From Lepisosteus oculatus (lineage: Eukaryota > Chordata > Actinopteri > Semionotiformes > Lepisosteidae): a DNA stretch of 64,000 nucleotides. A program made the translations under genes and the position numbers. The DNA lies in the NCBI RefSeq assembly GCF_040954835.1, contig NC_090706.1:33737148-33801147 (forward strand), in the 5' to 3' direction. Each line of letters begins with the position of its first letter. The stretch's first letter is position 1. This document shows, piece by piece, positions 14,201-25,529 of the stretch. The notes under the pieces are model-generated. The model made no database searches, had not been told where the DNA came from, and saw only the letters and a program-made list of their open reading frames with translations.

Positions 14201-17200
14201 ATTTACAGAAAAAACATAAAAGCAGAAAATCTAAATTCCACTCACAGAGCAGGGTCAACTTGCATAATACAAGAGAATACTATATGAAAAAGCATTCTAA
14301 ATAGGAAAAGAGGGTCATAATGTATTAGATTCAGATTCAGATTGCAAACCTTACCTGTATCTGCAAGACCTAGCTGTTGCATAATCAGATTGAGCCAGTA
14401 ATTAGTTAGACCATTGGTTAAGGGAATATCGCAGGTAGGCTTTACTGCTACAGGAACCTCGATGGTTTCTAGACCCAACAGCAATCTTCTTACTTCATAC
14501 AAGTTTAATACATTCCTTTCCAAAGTCTTCACTACAACTGACTAGGAATTGGAAAACAAGAAGAATTAAAATAGTGGTACTATTAAAACAGAAAACATAC
14601 ACAAACATTTTCCACACATTTTAATTTCTTACAGTCAAACCATGGGTGGATAAGCCTTTAACTAGCCTAAAGTTAAAAGAACAAACACATTTTCTTAGTT
14701 TGAAGAGAAACACTAATAATTTTTTAGGTCTCTCTCTGTAAATTTCAAAGTTTGAGTGAACCAGCATTCAAAAGTTTCCAATGGATGGATATAGACTTAA
14801 TCATATCTAATTGAAGGAATCAGAATGTTTAGCATGGCAGTGATATAGGAAAGGAGGAAGAGTCAGGAAACCTTGGTTGTCTGCTTCACTTTTGGCTTGA
14901 CGCTAATGAAAACCCCAAGGTTCTGCATCATTTGGCTGAGCTTGGAAGGATCCACATCTCCATCTTCTTTCATGTCAAACATCAAGCAAATTGGCAGACA
15001 GTCCTGCAGACCAAGAGGAATGGTTATTAGTAGTTACAATTACGAGAACTATTATGCCAATTAATCACCTAACAATTTGATTGAGGTTTTTTTTTCCCCA
15101 ATAATTACACATTTTTAAATCATATTTGAATACTACAGGTTCAAAAGCTCCAAACTAGCCAACACAGTCAAATAAAATCATAGAAAACATTATACATAAT
15201 TTGAAGACAAATTGGAGAGTTACAAGCCAGCTGCAGTTTTGGGATCACGTTAGATGCTGATGAAAAGCTTGCAGGTAAAGGAAAAGTTTTCTGATTCATT
15301 TGTAAAGAAGGCTTTTCATATGAGGGCAGTGTAATCAGTCCCATCGACAGGCTGAGCATCCCTTTGACGAGAGCTGAGCATCATTGATTAGTGAAGACAT
15401 AAGAAAAAGGAGAGTCTAGCCATGTCAGAAACAAAACACACAGTGAAAGCAGTGAGTGATAGTGCAGAAGATCCTATTGAAATCAACTCAACACTTCTAA
15501 TTTCAGTTAGCAGTATACAGATCAGTAGCAAACACAGTGTCTCACAATGTTTCAGCCACATCTGTGCCATGCAAAATACTGTTTAACACAGCAGGTATTG
15601 TGGTGAACAAACTGTGATAATCTCTCAACCTAAAAACACTGAATTGCTTACTAAAAATGTTAAATAATAAGCACATAAGGCACCCAACAACCCAGGCAAA
15701 AAAGAAGTAGGTGTGACAGCTTATACTTACTATAAATATTATGTAATGCCAGCTGCATACATTTAGATTGCTTAAAAGATTTTTATGAATTGTATTGATA
15801 AGCTAAAGAATAAGAATAATTTAAGACTTTTGTGTTTTCTAATAATAATTTTGAAATTAACATGTTCTTAATAAAGAATGTGCTTGGGTTTTTTTTAAGA
15901 TTTAGAATAGCCTATTAATTTTGTTATAATATCCTGATATTCCCAACTCTGAATCCTTACACCACACACAAGGGAAAATTAAGATTTGTAGGCAGGATCA
16001 CACTTCAGGATCACATGCTGTGCAGCCCAGTACCACAGATGCAGAGACAATTGCCTGCAAGCCCTCGGGAGGCCACAGGGGTTATCGTTTGTGTGAGAGC
16101 TGAGAGAGTCCTGGACGAATAATCTCACTCTAACCTCTACCAATCATGCATCGCCTCTTGGGCAATACCTGTGACATGTCACAGGCTTAAACCCATGATC
16201 ATAGAACTCATTCCACACTCAGGAGTTTAAGCTAATCAAGAACCCCCAGGCTACTATTAATTCCTGGGTTTTCTGAAAGTATTACCCTGTAAGATGGACT
16301 CTTTTACATCACTACCATTATTAAACAATATCCATTATTAATAATCCAATGAATCAACTAATGCTCTTAAGTCAAACGAACCAATATATTAACCTGGGTA
16401 CTCACCAGAAGCTGCTGTTTGGCCAGACAAACAGAATCTGTGGTTCCCTGTATCAACAGCATGGATCGGCTCTGAGGAGCGTTCAACTCAGGAAGGACAA
16501 TCTGAGTCTGGGTCATGTGCATAATATTGATGAAGTTGGCGCCGTTCTGGCCGATTAAGAACAGGTGCTGCTGGGAGGTGATGTCGAGCTGTGTACTCAC
16601 AGTGACGCTGACATCAGCGCCGATCAGCAGCTCAATCAACACACACGTTGCCTTCTGTCAGGAGATTGAAGTTTTCGAGGGTCAGAGTGTGTTTTTACCA
16701 CGATTACAGTACCTATAATGGGTTTCACCCCACAGCACTTCACAGACCAGAAAGAATTATACAACTACCACTGAAGAGCATTGCCATATTGTAACATATT
16801 ATCCATTTCTGAGTAAATACTGGGTCTGATTGTGAACTCATGAAAATAAATTTGATCTGGGAATTTAGGAAGGACACCGGAGATACACTCCTACACTTTC
16901 AAACATGGCAATATAATCTTATCTATCCACAATTACCTAGGGTGAGACAGAATGAGACAGCAGCAATGTTTTCTTAATAAATTCATAAAAATAGATATTC
17001 CAGATATTAAAATAAATATGTAGCACACTTTTATTTAATTTCAATGAAATACTATATAAAGTGCTAAACATTGAAAAGATTCTAAAGTGGAGAAGAAACT
17101 CATCTGAGAAACAAGCCACATAGCCTGGTTCACCTTGACAGAACAGCAGTTGCCCTGCAGGCCCCTCACTGTGCAGGTAGTGCTGTAGAACTTTGGCTGC

Positions 17201-20200
17201 TGTCGAAAGGAGATGGTGACATTAAAGGTCTGGACTATGTGTTGAATCACTGGAGAATTCACATCAGGTACGGTCTGAGGAACCATGCCCACAGGCAGGT
17301 CAAAGCTCAGAACCAGAGGCTGAAGTTCCTGGAAAATAAGTTTGCGTAAGATTTTTTTTTTCCTCTTACCTGAACAATTATTCATCTACACAGTTACTGA
17401 AACATTGCTAGGAAGATTTAATTCCACTATTAGCAAAATATTAAGCTATATAAATATACTATTAAAAAACAGTAATCTACTATATTTGTCTTAGTTTCCC
17501 TATAAATAAACTGAAAAAAGATGCTTATAAAATATGCAATACAATATTTACCCTTATTCTTCTCCTGGCAGATTCCACACCAGACACAGGCCCAGCAATT
17601 GAAACCTAGGCAGAATGGAGACAGTTAAAACACAATACAATGTATTCCATAGAAAAGAATGATTTGTAGTCTTTTTAAGCAAATAGTATTTTAAACTCAC
17701 TTCCAATGTGGCTTTAAGTATTAGACCTTTATATAATTAGCAATAGTAAAAAGCGTATTTCAGCATATATTTTTAAGAAATACCTAAATAAAAAGAATAT
17801 TTGAAAGCCTGGATCACTTTCCTGTTTCTCTGTTTTTCCTTCATGCCACTGTGCAGTATCTCAAATGGGTTTGCTTGCCAATTAAATCTCAAATGCCAGG
17901 TTATTCGCATAAATAAATTGGATCATTTACATAAACACTTCTAAACCAAAGTAATCAAGAAAGTACTCAACGTCATCTGGAACATAATATGAAAAAAGAG
18001 ATTTTTGGAAACATTCTTGCGGTACCTGATTGCTCTTTTCCACATTCACACTGTTGCGGTTGGAGTCTGGGAAGTGTATGTGACACCCTGTCTCCTCCAT
18101 GACTTTTTTAATATTGCTGCCCCCTTTCCCTATCACATGGGAATGCTCTGTGTAAGCCACATCCATCTTCAGAGTCGCTTTATTTACCTGGACACAGGCA
18201 AAGCCATGAGAATCTCAGTCACAGCAATGCAAAGAATGGTGTACTTTGATCTTTGGTTTCCGAACATCTACTGAACAGGACAAGGAAAAACTATGAGGCT
18301 AAATGACCTTCCAATCTCATCATCTAATAGCCACTTTTTGTACTGCATTTGAATAACAGACATTGCATAGATGGTGAAATCAGATTGACAAGATATAATT
18401 CAGCAAATCAAAGTCAGTTTCCTCTTTGGAGAAACAGATACTTCACATTGATACCAGGGGTACAACATGTGTTCCAGCTGTCAAGTAAATTGGCAGTTTT
18501 CCTGAAAAAGTAGTGCTTAGATTTTTCAAAAGCAGAACACATAGTTCTTTTAAAACACAGTCACACCCTGTTATACCTGCCCCTTATGGGTTTTAAATTC
18601 AAAATAAAGGATAATTCTCAAAGCAGGATTACCTTTGTCTCCAAAAGTTCTAATATCTTCTTCTTGGCCTCCAGGACATTGTATTTCTTCCCTTCTACCT
18701 TAACATGAGGATCTGGCAGAGATAAAACAATATAGATATTTTGAGTTATTGGCATAATATTGAAAACTTCAATGAATAAAGAAATACAAATAATGTACTT
18801 GTCCCAAGACAAAGAAGTGCTTGTAACAAAATCAACTATCAGAATTTTAATGAATATGTTAGTGGATCTTTTACCTTTCTTTGACTTTGCCCCAATCTTC
18901 AATTTGGAAGGCCATTTAATCTGTGTATTGGTCTCCACCATCACCTGAGAACACCATTGCAAGGGAGAAGTGAAAATAATTTCACCACAGGTTTGACAGA
19001 CACTGGAAGACAAATTGCATCCTGCTCACAGAGACAATTTAAATAATAATTCAATGTGGAGTCCTGACATTTGATCATCACTTTTAAAAACCCATAGTTT
19101 GGTCATTTGGTGAAAAAGGAGGGACAACATTTTTTTCTTCAATCATTCAGATTTTTAATCTACTTACTTTTTGAAAGAATTCTTCACCGGTCACAATGTT
19201 TTCATTATGAGGGGCTGCAAAATGAAAGCACAAATCCTTATTGTATTTAAAGCAGACCTGCCTGTTTTAAATACCAAAGCAAGGACATTTAAGATCTTTA
19301 CAACTTCTGAAGGATGAAACGTTTTCTCGATCACATGTTAAAGAGCGGAATGTCTGTTCCTGCCTTTCCTTGCAGCTGTAAATGCTTGTGAGGAGTTAAA
19401 GGAACTTATTAGCATGTGTATGATTGAGTGAGAAGTCCTTATAAACTGGTAAAACCAAGGAAGTAGAGATATTCCAAAGAGCAGGTGCACATAATTGGTC
19501 TTCATATTAACATATTAACATATATTAATATGAAGAATATATATATTAACTTAATCTTAAACTGCCTCCTTAACAACATTTGTGTAGCAGAACTCCATAG
19601 TTATCATTATGAATCCCATTAAAAAATAATATATTGGATATATTACATTACAGAATAGAATAATATATTACAGTAAACGGTTTGCATGAACATAAAGTTC
19701 AACCTATTGTTGTAAAAAGTACATTACATTTTCTACATTTTAATTTCTAGTCATTGAAGCCTTATGTAGTCCATGAATAATATTTCCAAGACATCTAATT
19801 ACCTTAATTTTGAAAATTGTATATCCTTTTGAATATGTAATTCCTTTCAGAACTCTCAATGTCACATATTTCACTTTCCTAGAGCAAAGCTTATTAAAAG
19901 TAACAAGAGCTACAGTATAATCTTTGGAGTTGTGTAATAATATATGGATATTTTCTCTCTTCACACATTAAAAATATCACACAGTTTTACTACTAGAATA
20001 AAAGGCATTTTGATTTTGGACATTTTTGTTAACTTTTGTGTTTAAACCTTGTTATCATGCTGTTTACAAAGCTCAAGCAATAAAAAAAATGAAACCGGCA
20101 ATGTTTGTGAAGTGGAGAGATGACCTATCACTGAGAAACTATAATACTTGTACAAAACGTTGGAATACTGTTAGATACTATTTTTGCAAAGGTTCACATA

Positions 20201-21056
20201 AAGGCAGTAGCATTGTAACCTTATTACAATGAGCTCATCTTCATTTACATTGACATTTACAAGTTCTTTTGGCCTCTCTCTCTTTCTTTAGTTATGATCG
20301 CTATAGGTTACGCAGCCCCTGGCTGTGGAATGGGAAAACAGCATGGGCGCAGAGAAAATACAGGGATTCCAATACTTCTTCAAAAAAAGAGGGTGGCAGA
20401 AAATGAACATTTTCATCTCGCAGGCGAAAAAGTTTATTAGCAGCTGTGATAATGTAGTCCCAATTCATGGTACATCACAGGCTTCTGATAGCTGAAGACT
20501 TATATCTACCCTTAAAAAGTCCAGTTAGTGGGGTTAGTTAATGATTATAATAAAGTATTCTTCCTCATAATCTGTCAGAAGGCCAGAAACGTTCAACTGG
20601 TTGTGTGAACAAGTGCAAATGGCAGCATGTACACAGACCCACCAAACCCCAAAAAGTAGTCCAAATTTATTTTCATACATTTATTGTATATATTGTATAT
20701 TCTGTTTCATAATACACAATTGCTCAAGTCAAAGTAAATAAATGGCTGTGCTCAGTTGTTGTGATGTTTAGTTTTCTACGGGCAACAGAAATACAGGCAC
20801 TTTCAAACCAAAGTTTTACAAGTTGTAATAAAGACCACTTACTATGCAACATAGTTTCCAGTTTTTTTCTGTCAATCCTGAATCTCTCCTCTACCCATTC
20901 GGGGTCACTGGGGGCTGGTCCACCTCCATCTTCCGGATCAGTGTGGGCCCCTTCCTCCTTAGCGCAACTCAATGCCAAGTCAGTCTGCGAGCCTCCTAGG
21001 GCTGCCTGGCGAGTTCCAAGCGTCACTTCTTGACTCTCCTCTGGCGTGGCCATCAT
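6427..21056 (-). CDS. bicc2: Bicaudal-C family RNA-binding protein, probable BICC2 (KH and SAM domains)
   Basis: Complete gene, 19 coding exons, 862 aa. Exons in transcript order: 21056-20843, 19214-19168, 18944-18875, 18712-18633, 18187-18026, 17605-17552, 17328-17134, 16654-16406, 15003-14872, 14541-14355, 13732-13593, 13414-13236, 11996-11894, 10819-10780, 10195-10038, 8807-8618, 8299-8142, 7096-6997, 6557-6427. All have GT-AG sites and matching phases. KH regions come first: WPSKLKIGAKSKK, then an intact GKGG loop (residues 157-160), then GQNG (309-312). A short linker holds a KPVVTEVRTP block and a Ser run (706-714). A SAM domain follows (about 765-825: DLPELFSQLGLGKY, GISTFGARRKMLLAIS), then an LEGGASGRLPR tail. 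BICC1 binds mRNAs, recruits CCR4-NOT and forms SAM polymers. Paralogue choice is inference: the protein is about 110 aa shorter than human BICC1 (974 aa), and the neighbours match 5q31 rather than 10q21, pointing to the ohnologue bicc2. If not bicc2, it is a bicc1 copy. Confidence 0.93.
7590..7745. repeat. Dispersed repeat with GAAACGT...ATGGAATAAACC core, copy 1
   Basis: The segment contains an 11-bp perfect hairpin (7610-7635, arms TCTTCAGGTGT and ACACCTGAAGA). It continues GAAGAAGGC, CAGCTGAAACGT, a CT-rich run and CATGGAATAAACC, then TTGTTCC and a GCTACxxxxxGCTGACxCAGCT end. The same ordered modules recur at 47247-47410, so this is a dispersed repeat (SINE or MITE-like), here in the bicc2 intron before the second-last exon. 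I recall similar sequence from non-teleost fish genomes but cannot name the family. Confidence 0.7.
8676..8702 (-). repeat. Trinucleotide repeat coding a poly-Ser run in bicc2
   Basis: The plus strand reads as GAT/GAA/GAG triplets. In the bicc2 frame on the minus strand this encodes nine consecutive serines after PPP, inside exon 16. It is a likely length-polymorphic coding microsatellite in the disordered linker between the KH and SAM regions. Confidence 0.7.
12128..12937. mobile_element. TTAA-flanked MITE (Kolobok/piggyBac-like ends), copy A with internal duplication
   Basis: An 810-bp non-coding element in bicc2 intron 12. It is bounded by TTAA at both ends with inverted termini: TTAAAGGGGAACTG on the left and the complement of a CCCCTTTAA end on the right. 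It aligns along its length with 33240-33906. The unit 12196-12390 is repeated in tandem at 12391-12590 (GAATTAAGCA...GACATTTCAC); copy B has a single unit. TTAA target duplications are known for piggyBac and Kolobok DNA transposons; the AAGGGG terminus leans towards Kolobok. No transposase is present, so it is non-autonomous. Confidence 0.8.
16000..16270 (-). repeat. Possible degenerate tRNA-derived SINE in a bicc2 intron
   Basis: This stretch between exons 9 and 8 is more GC-rich than its surroundings and holds tRNA/SINE-like phrases on the minus strand (TAGCCTGG..., GCCTCCCGAGGGC). No second copy was found in the window and no clean A and B boxes are visible, so the call is tentative. Confidence 0.3.
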
Positions 21057-21260
21057 GAGTGAAGTGCAGGGTTAGTGTGTCCCCGGAGCCCACAGACAGG
21101 AGGTGAATGAGCCACAGGGTCCATCGCTCCCTGATCTACACGGGAGCTCTAACTGCAGCACCAGCCCCGCCTCTCCTGTGCCTCATTTACATTGGGGCTT
21201 TTTAACAGCAGCGCACTTATTCACTCGCTGGGGTGAGGGGACGTGTTGAGTGTGAAAAGG
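21057..21260 (-). promoter_or_regulatory. Probable bicc2 promoter / 5' UTR
   Basis: This is the GC-richer stretch directly upstream of the bicc2 ATG, in contrast with AT-rich flanks. It has GC boxes on the minus strand (GGGGCGGG... reading from about 21172) and no TATA at the expected distance. Position and composition are the only evidence. Confidence 0.5.
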
Positions 21261-23786
21261 GGGTGAGACCACAGAAAAATCTTTTGGCTCAGAGGTCTCC
21301 TTTCCCTCTCGCCTTACCCTTACAGCTTTTGCTCCCTAAGACACAATACTTAGAGAGAGCAGTATATTTTTGTTGTGTATATACTGTACATGGGGATGCA
21401 GTTAGGATCCCCACAAACAGGAGAACTTGATGTTTTAATATAAAGCTGCGGAGCTTGGTAGGTTCCGTTCCAACAGAGGAATTTCTCAGAAACTTCCCCA
21501 TTAATTAAGCAATTCATAGAAAACACTGCGACAGAAATCAGAAAGATTTACTTCGTTTCAGCAGCACCTAACAAAGACTGAGCTTATTGTGTGAGCCAGT
21601 CACACAATCGTTGAACCTGTTTAGAGAAAACAGCAAGCAAGGCTAAACAGATTTTTACTCACATTCAGCTTCATTGCATTCTGTCGTTTTGAGAAATTCA
21701 AACCAAACGAGAAGTGCTGCATTATGTATGTCCTTGAATTGGAAACCTCTTTGGAAAAGGTTCCTTTGAAAAATCAAATATCAGTGGTCATTTTGTAAGC
21801 ATGGGAATTATTAAAATTTGATTGCTTGAACATTAAAACTATTAGAGTGTGAGAACCCTGAAGATGTAATGGAAAATAAAACCATACTTTCAGCAAAATG
21901 CTTTGATAAAACAAATCAAAAAGTTCTGACTCAGTTACATTCTTCACACAGTGTGTAACTTCTCAGCTCGGAAACATGAAACTACTTGTGTCTATTCTGT
22001 ATTCTTAGTCTCCCTCCACCAGCAATGCCTGAATTAAGGCAGCTTGTTTTTGCTTGAATCCCCAGACTAAGTCCCTCATTAATGCTTTCTTTTGATACAA
22101 TGCTTTCAGTACTCACTCTAATGCAGTGAGTTTGAGCTCAAGCTCCCATTCAGTTTTCACAGGGAAGAAATAATAGCAATGGAACTTGCACTCTGAGGAA
22201 CAGCAACCAGGTTTGCAGTGACTAAATTATTTTCACCCAGAGAACAGCATTTTCCAAGCGTCACCTTTTTTTTCTTGTTTCAGTATGACAGTACTAAGTA
22301 AAAGGAATTCCTTATTATGCTAGCAAATAAAATAGAAATAATGTCAGACTTATCTGCAGTATGAAAGAGTAAATTACACAGGACAGCTTCTCAAGCAACA
22401 GTGTAATATTACATCCATATGCTTTATTCAGGCACTCAGACAGTACTGTTTATTTTGTTAGCATCGAGCACTTATTTTTATTTACTGATTTATGTGTAGA
22501 AATCTTGTTTTTTGTAAAGTAACAAGTTAAGAAAGTGTTGCCGGCTACTGTAACTGATGCAATAAACTAAAACAATAACCTATTGTTTGCCAAATGATTC
22601 TTCTGGAACTCAATAAGGAATGGGTCACTGTAGAGACAGGCAGGTCATCATGGTTTATACAGTTGTAAAACAAAATCATAGAGTATAGTCGCACACTATA
22701 CAGAACAACTACTACAGTATTTTCAAGCATTAATTACACAGGATAAATTAACTGGGTACTAGAAAGTGTAAAAAAAAGAACCCAGTCAACAACTCTGCTC
22801 CCCCCAACAGTGACTCTCTCAATTAAAAAAAATAGAAAAGGCGCTTGAAATTCCACTGGGCACTGAGCGAACCAAGCTTTCAGGGATGACCTCCAGAAAC
22901 AATGCAAGTTGAGGACTAAAACAGGATAAAAGACAGACTCCTCTTACCAGAGGCAGCAGTGTGCTTGTAAGTGTTGCTTAGCAACCTGTTTGTTTACGAA
23001 CAAGAGGGCAGTAAGAAAATCATTAACTAAAAACAAAGAAAATGCCATTTCTCTTACCATCTGCAGTAAAGCTAAACTACTACAAGAACCTGAAAAACAA
23101 TATTTTATATTTTTCTTTTGTTATGCTTTTTGCTCATTTTAGCCATAGTGCAGTCACTATTTGGTTGCCGGTGACATTACATTAATTTCCTATGGTAGCT
23201 TTTTATTCAGCAGTTTTTGGTGTAATTTGGAATGTATTTCATTTTAACCTCTTAATTAAATGTGGTATAACATGTTCTGTTGCATTCTAAGACTTAAAAG
23301 ATAAAACATTAATGAAAATCTGTATCACTTAACAGTATAGAAATATTGCATATGTATAATGTTATTTGTTATTAGTTTTTCAGTTTGTTCATTTCTTTTT
23401 TAAATTATAATGTTAAAATAATCTTAACAGCATGTATCCTTTCCAGATAAAATAACATCTTAAATATTGAAATATGATTTGTCTTAAAAAATAAATATAG
23501 AACAACTTGATAAGCCTGATATACAAAAGGGTCTATGATTAACTTCTGATAAATGTAATACACTAGCCTAGACAAATAATTTTTATAAAGAAAATTGGTA
23601 AATAACATTTATTGGTTTATTGAACATTCAACACCTATCCAAATGTGACCACCATTGTTTGCAGTCACTTTCCTTATCTTAACATCAAGCAAAAGACAAA
23701 GGTCAAGCTTTATTGCAATCTCTAATTTAACTTTCTATGAAAGGCTATATCCCACTCAAAGAGAAAAACAGAAATATAGGATTTTT

Positions 23787-23808
23787 TTTTTTGGGGGGGG
23801 GGGGGGGT
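23787..23808. repeat. Homopolymer junction T(n)G(n)
   Basis: A run of about ten T is followed immediately by about sixteen G. It is low-complexity, likely length-variable and prone to assembly error. No gene is affected. Confidence 0.9.
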
Positions 23809-24335
23809 TGGCTGAGAATAAAAATCAAAATACTGAAAGAAAAACGTGTTTCCAGTGAGGAATTCCTGTTTTATAGCCATCTAAATCCTATTGCCTAGAA
23901 ACTGCATAGTTCAGGAATGGACCGACTTTTCAAGTCAACACCATTGCAAATCCCAGCTTGGTTTGCTTTCACCACACTCATCATTGTTTGTCTCAGAGAA
24001 AAGAACATTTTAAGTTGTGAAGGGCTACCAATTCGAAAAAATAGATGGACGCGTAATTAAACCTAGTGCATGGCCAGAATGCCAGAACGCTTACATTTCC
24101 CTAGAAACAAAATGAAGGAGATGAGCATTTTGTTTTTGACTACTACTATACTTTCCTGACATCCAAAACTACCAGATCAAAATAAAAAAAAAAGATCAAA
24201 GTTACCCTTTGGTGTAAATTTTCAAGACGTTTCACAGATTTTATTTGTATGCAACACCATGGAGTAAAACATTAGACTGAGACATCCCAGGGTACCCAGG
24301 AACCCAGTGTCCCCTGCAAAAGAGTGATACTTTCT

Positions 24336-24642
24336 CCATTCATTTACTAAACCGTTTTATCCAGTACAAAGCTGCAGAGTAGCAGGAGCCTATCCTGGCA
24401 AGCAACAGGTAAACGCAGGATACAACCTGGACACGAGACACCAATCCATCACAGGGCACAAACAGGCACAAACACACACACTCACTCCAGGACTAATTTT
24501 CACAAAAGCCCATTAAACTTTGGACTACAGGAGGAAACCCATGTGACCACAGGGAGAGAATACAAACTCCAAGCAGACAGCACTCTATGAATTGAATCCC
24601 AGGCACCGGGCAATGCTACACACTCTGCCACTTTGCTGCCCA
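24336..24642 (-). mobile_element. Fish SINE (HE1/V-SINE-like), copy 1
   Basis: It shares ordered blocks with 26279-26880 and 29060-29290: CATCACAGGGCACA, CACACACTCACxCCAGG, AAxCCxATTAAxC, GGAGGAAACCCATG, CAGACAGCACxC, TGAATCCCAGGC, and a terminal TGCCACT...TGCTGCC. Read on the minus strand this is the widespread fish SINE/L2-tail theme (GTGGGTTTCCTCC, then ATTGAACTC), running towards lower coordinates. It lies between bicc2 and pkd2l2. The exact subfamily is not certain. Confidence 0.75.
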
Positions 24643-25529
24643 AGAGTCATAATGAGGAATAGAATTGTCAGATGTGTTGACAGCTTATGTGTAGTGTGCA
24701 TAAGTGACAGGGTCCTGATGTAGTGTATTGTACAGCTTGCTGACCACCTTCATCAAGAGCCAGACAGAGCCAAGGTATATCAAGTTGTCATGGTCCATGC
24801 AGGAAAAGTTAGGCTGGCTATTCTGCAAGAGAGACTTGAGAATTTTGCTTGTTAGCTTAGGAGAAGAGCATCTACAATAGTCTTCTCAGGAATTCTAGCA
24901 ATGCAAGAAAAACATGGGAATGGGATTTATGTGGCTAAAAGGTTGGTGTTTAGGTATATGGGGAATTGAGTCTTTCTTGAATAAAATGAAACCTGTTCGA
25001 GAAGAACTTAAGTGGAACCAGAAGAGCAGACATATAGTAGGGATGCAGATGCAAATGAGGGTTAATTAAATTAGGGGGTTCCTCACAGCAGGGTAATTCT
25101 GGTGGAATTAGAAAATCCACATCTAAAACTCCAATTTAGGTATGTACTAAAATGGAAAGATGCAATAAATTTGACAAACTAAAGAAGATAATTCATGAGG
25201 CTTACACTACCTAAAACCAAACAGTATATACTCAAACAGAAAACAACTGAAATAAAGAAACAACCCTAACCCTTCTGAGTTAAAAAGAAACAAAAATATT
25301 AGGTTAGGTTAATGTAAAATTAACAGGTTGGAAACGTCTATTTTAAACTACTTCTTTCATATTCAAACTACATATTTTATTAAGCACAAGGTGTTTAATA
25401 TCATTTTGGTTGTACATGTTGGTACATTTGAAAGTATCTTTGGTGCAAGGGAAAAAATGTTTACACTATGAGATGTTTATAGAGTATGCTTAATAGCTCT
25501 TCCTTAAAAGTTCCCCTGAAAGTGCTTCT

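Larger units (their letters stand above)
21261..25529. other. Intergenic DNA between bicc2 5' end and pkd2l2 3' end
   Basis: No coding exon was recognised. It holds a T/G homopolymer junction (23787-23808), one SINE copy (24336-24642) and, at its right edge, a candidate pkd2l2 polyadenylation signal (TTTATT on plus, 25376-25381) about 150 nt past the pkd2l2 stop. The segment 24650-25100 is compositionally different and may be an old repeat, but no second copy is seen here. Confidence 0.5.
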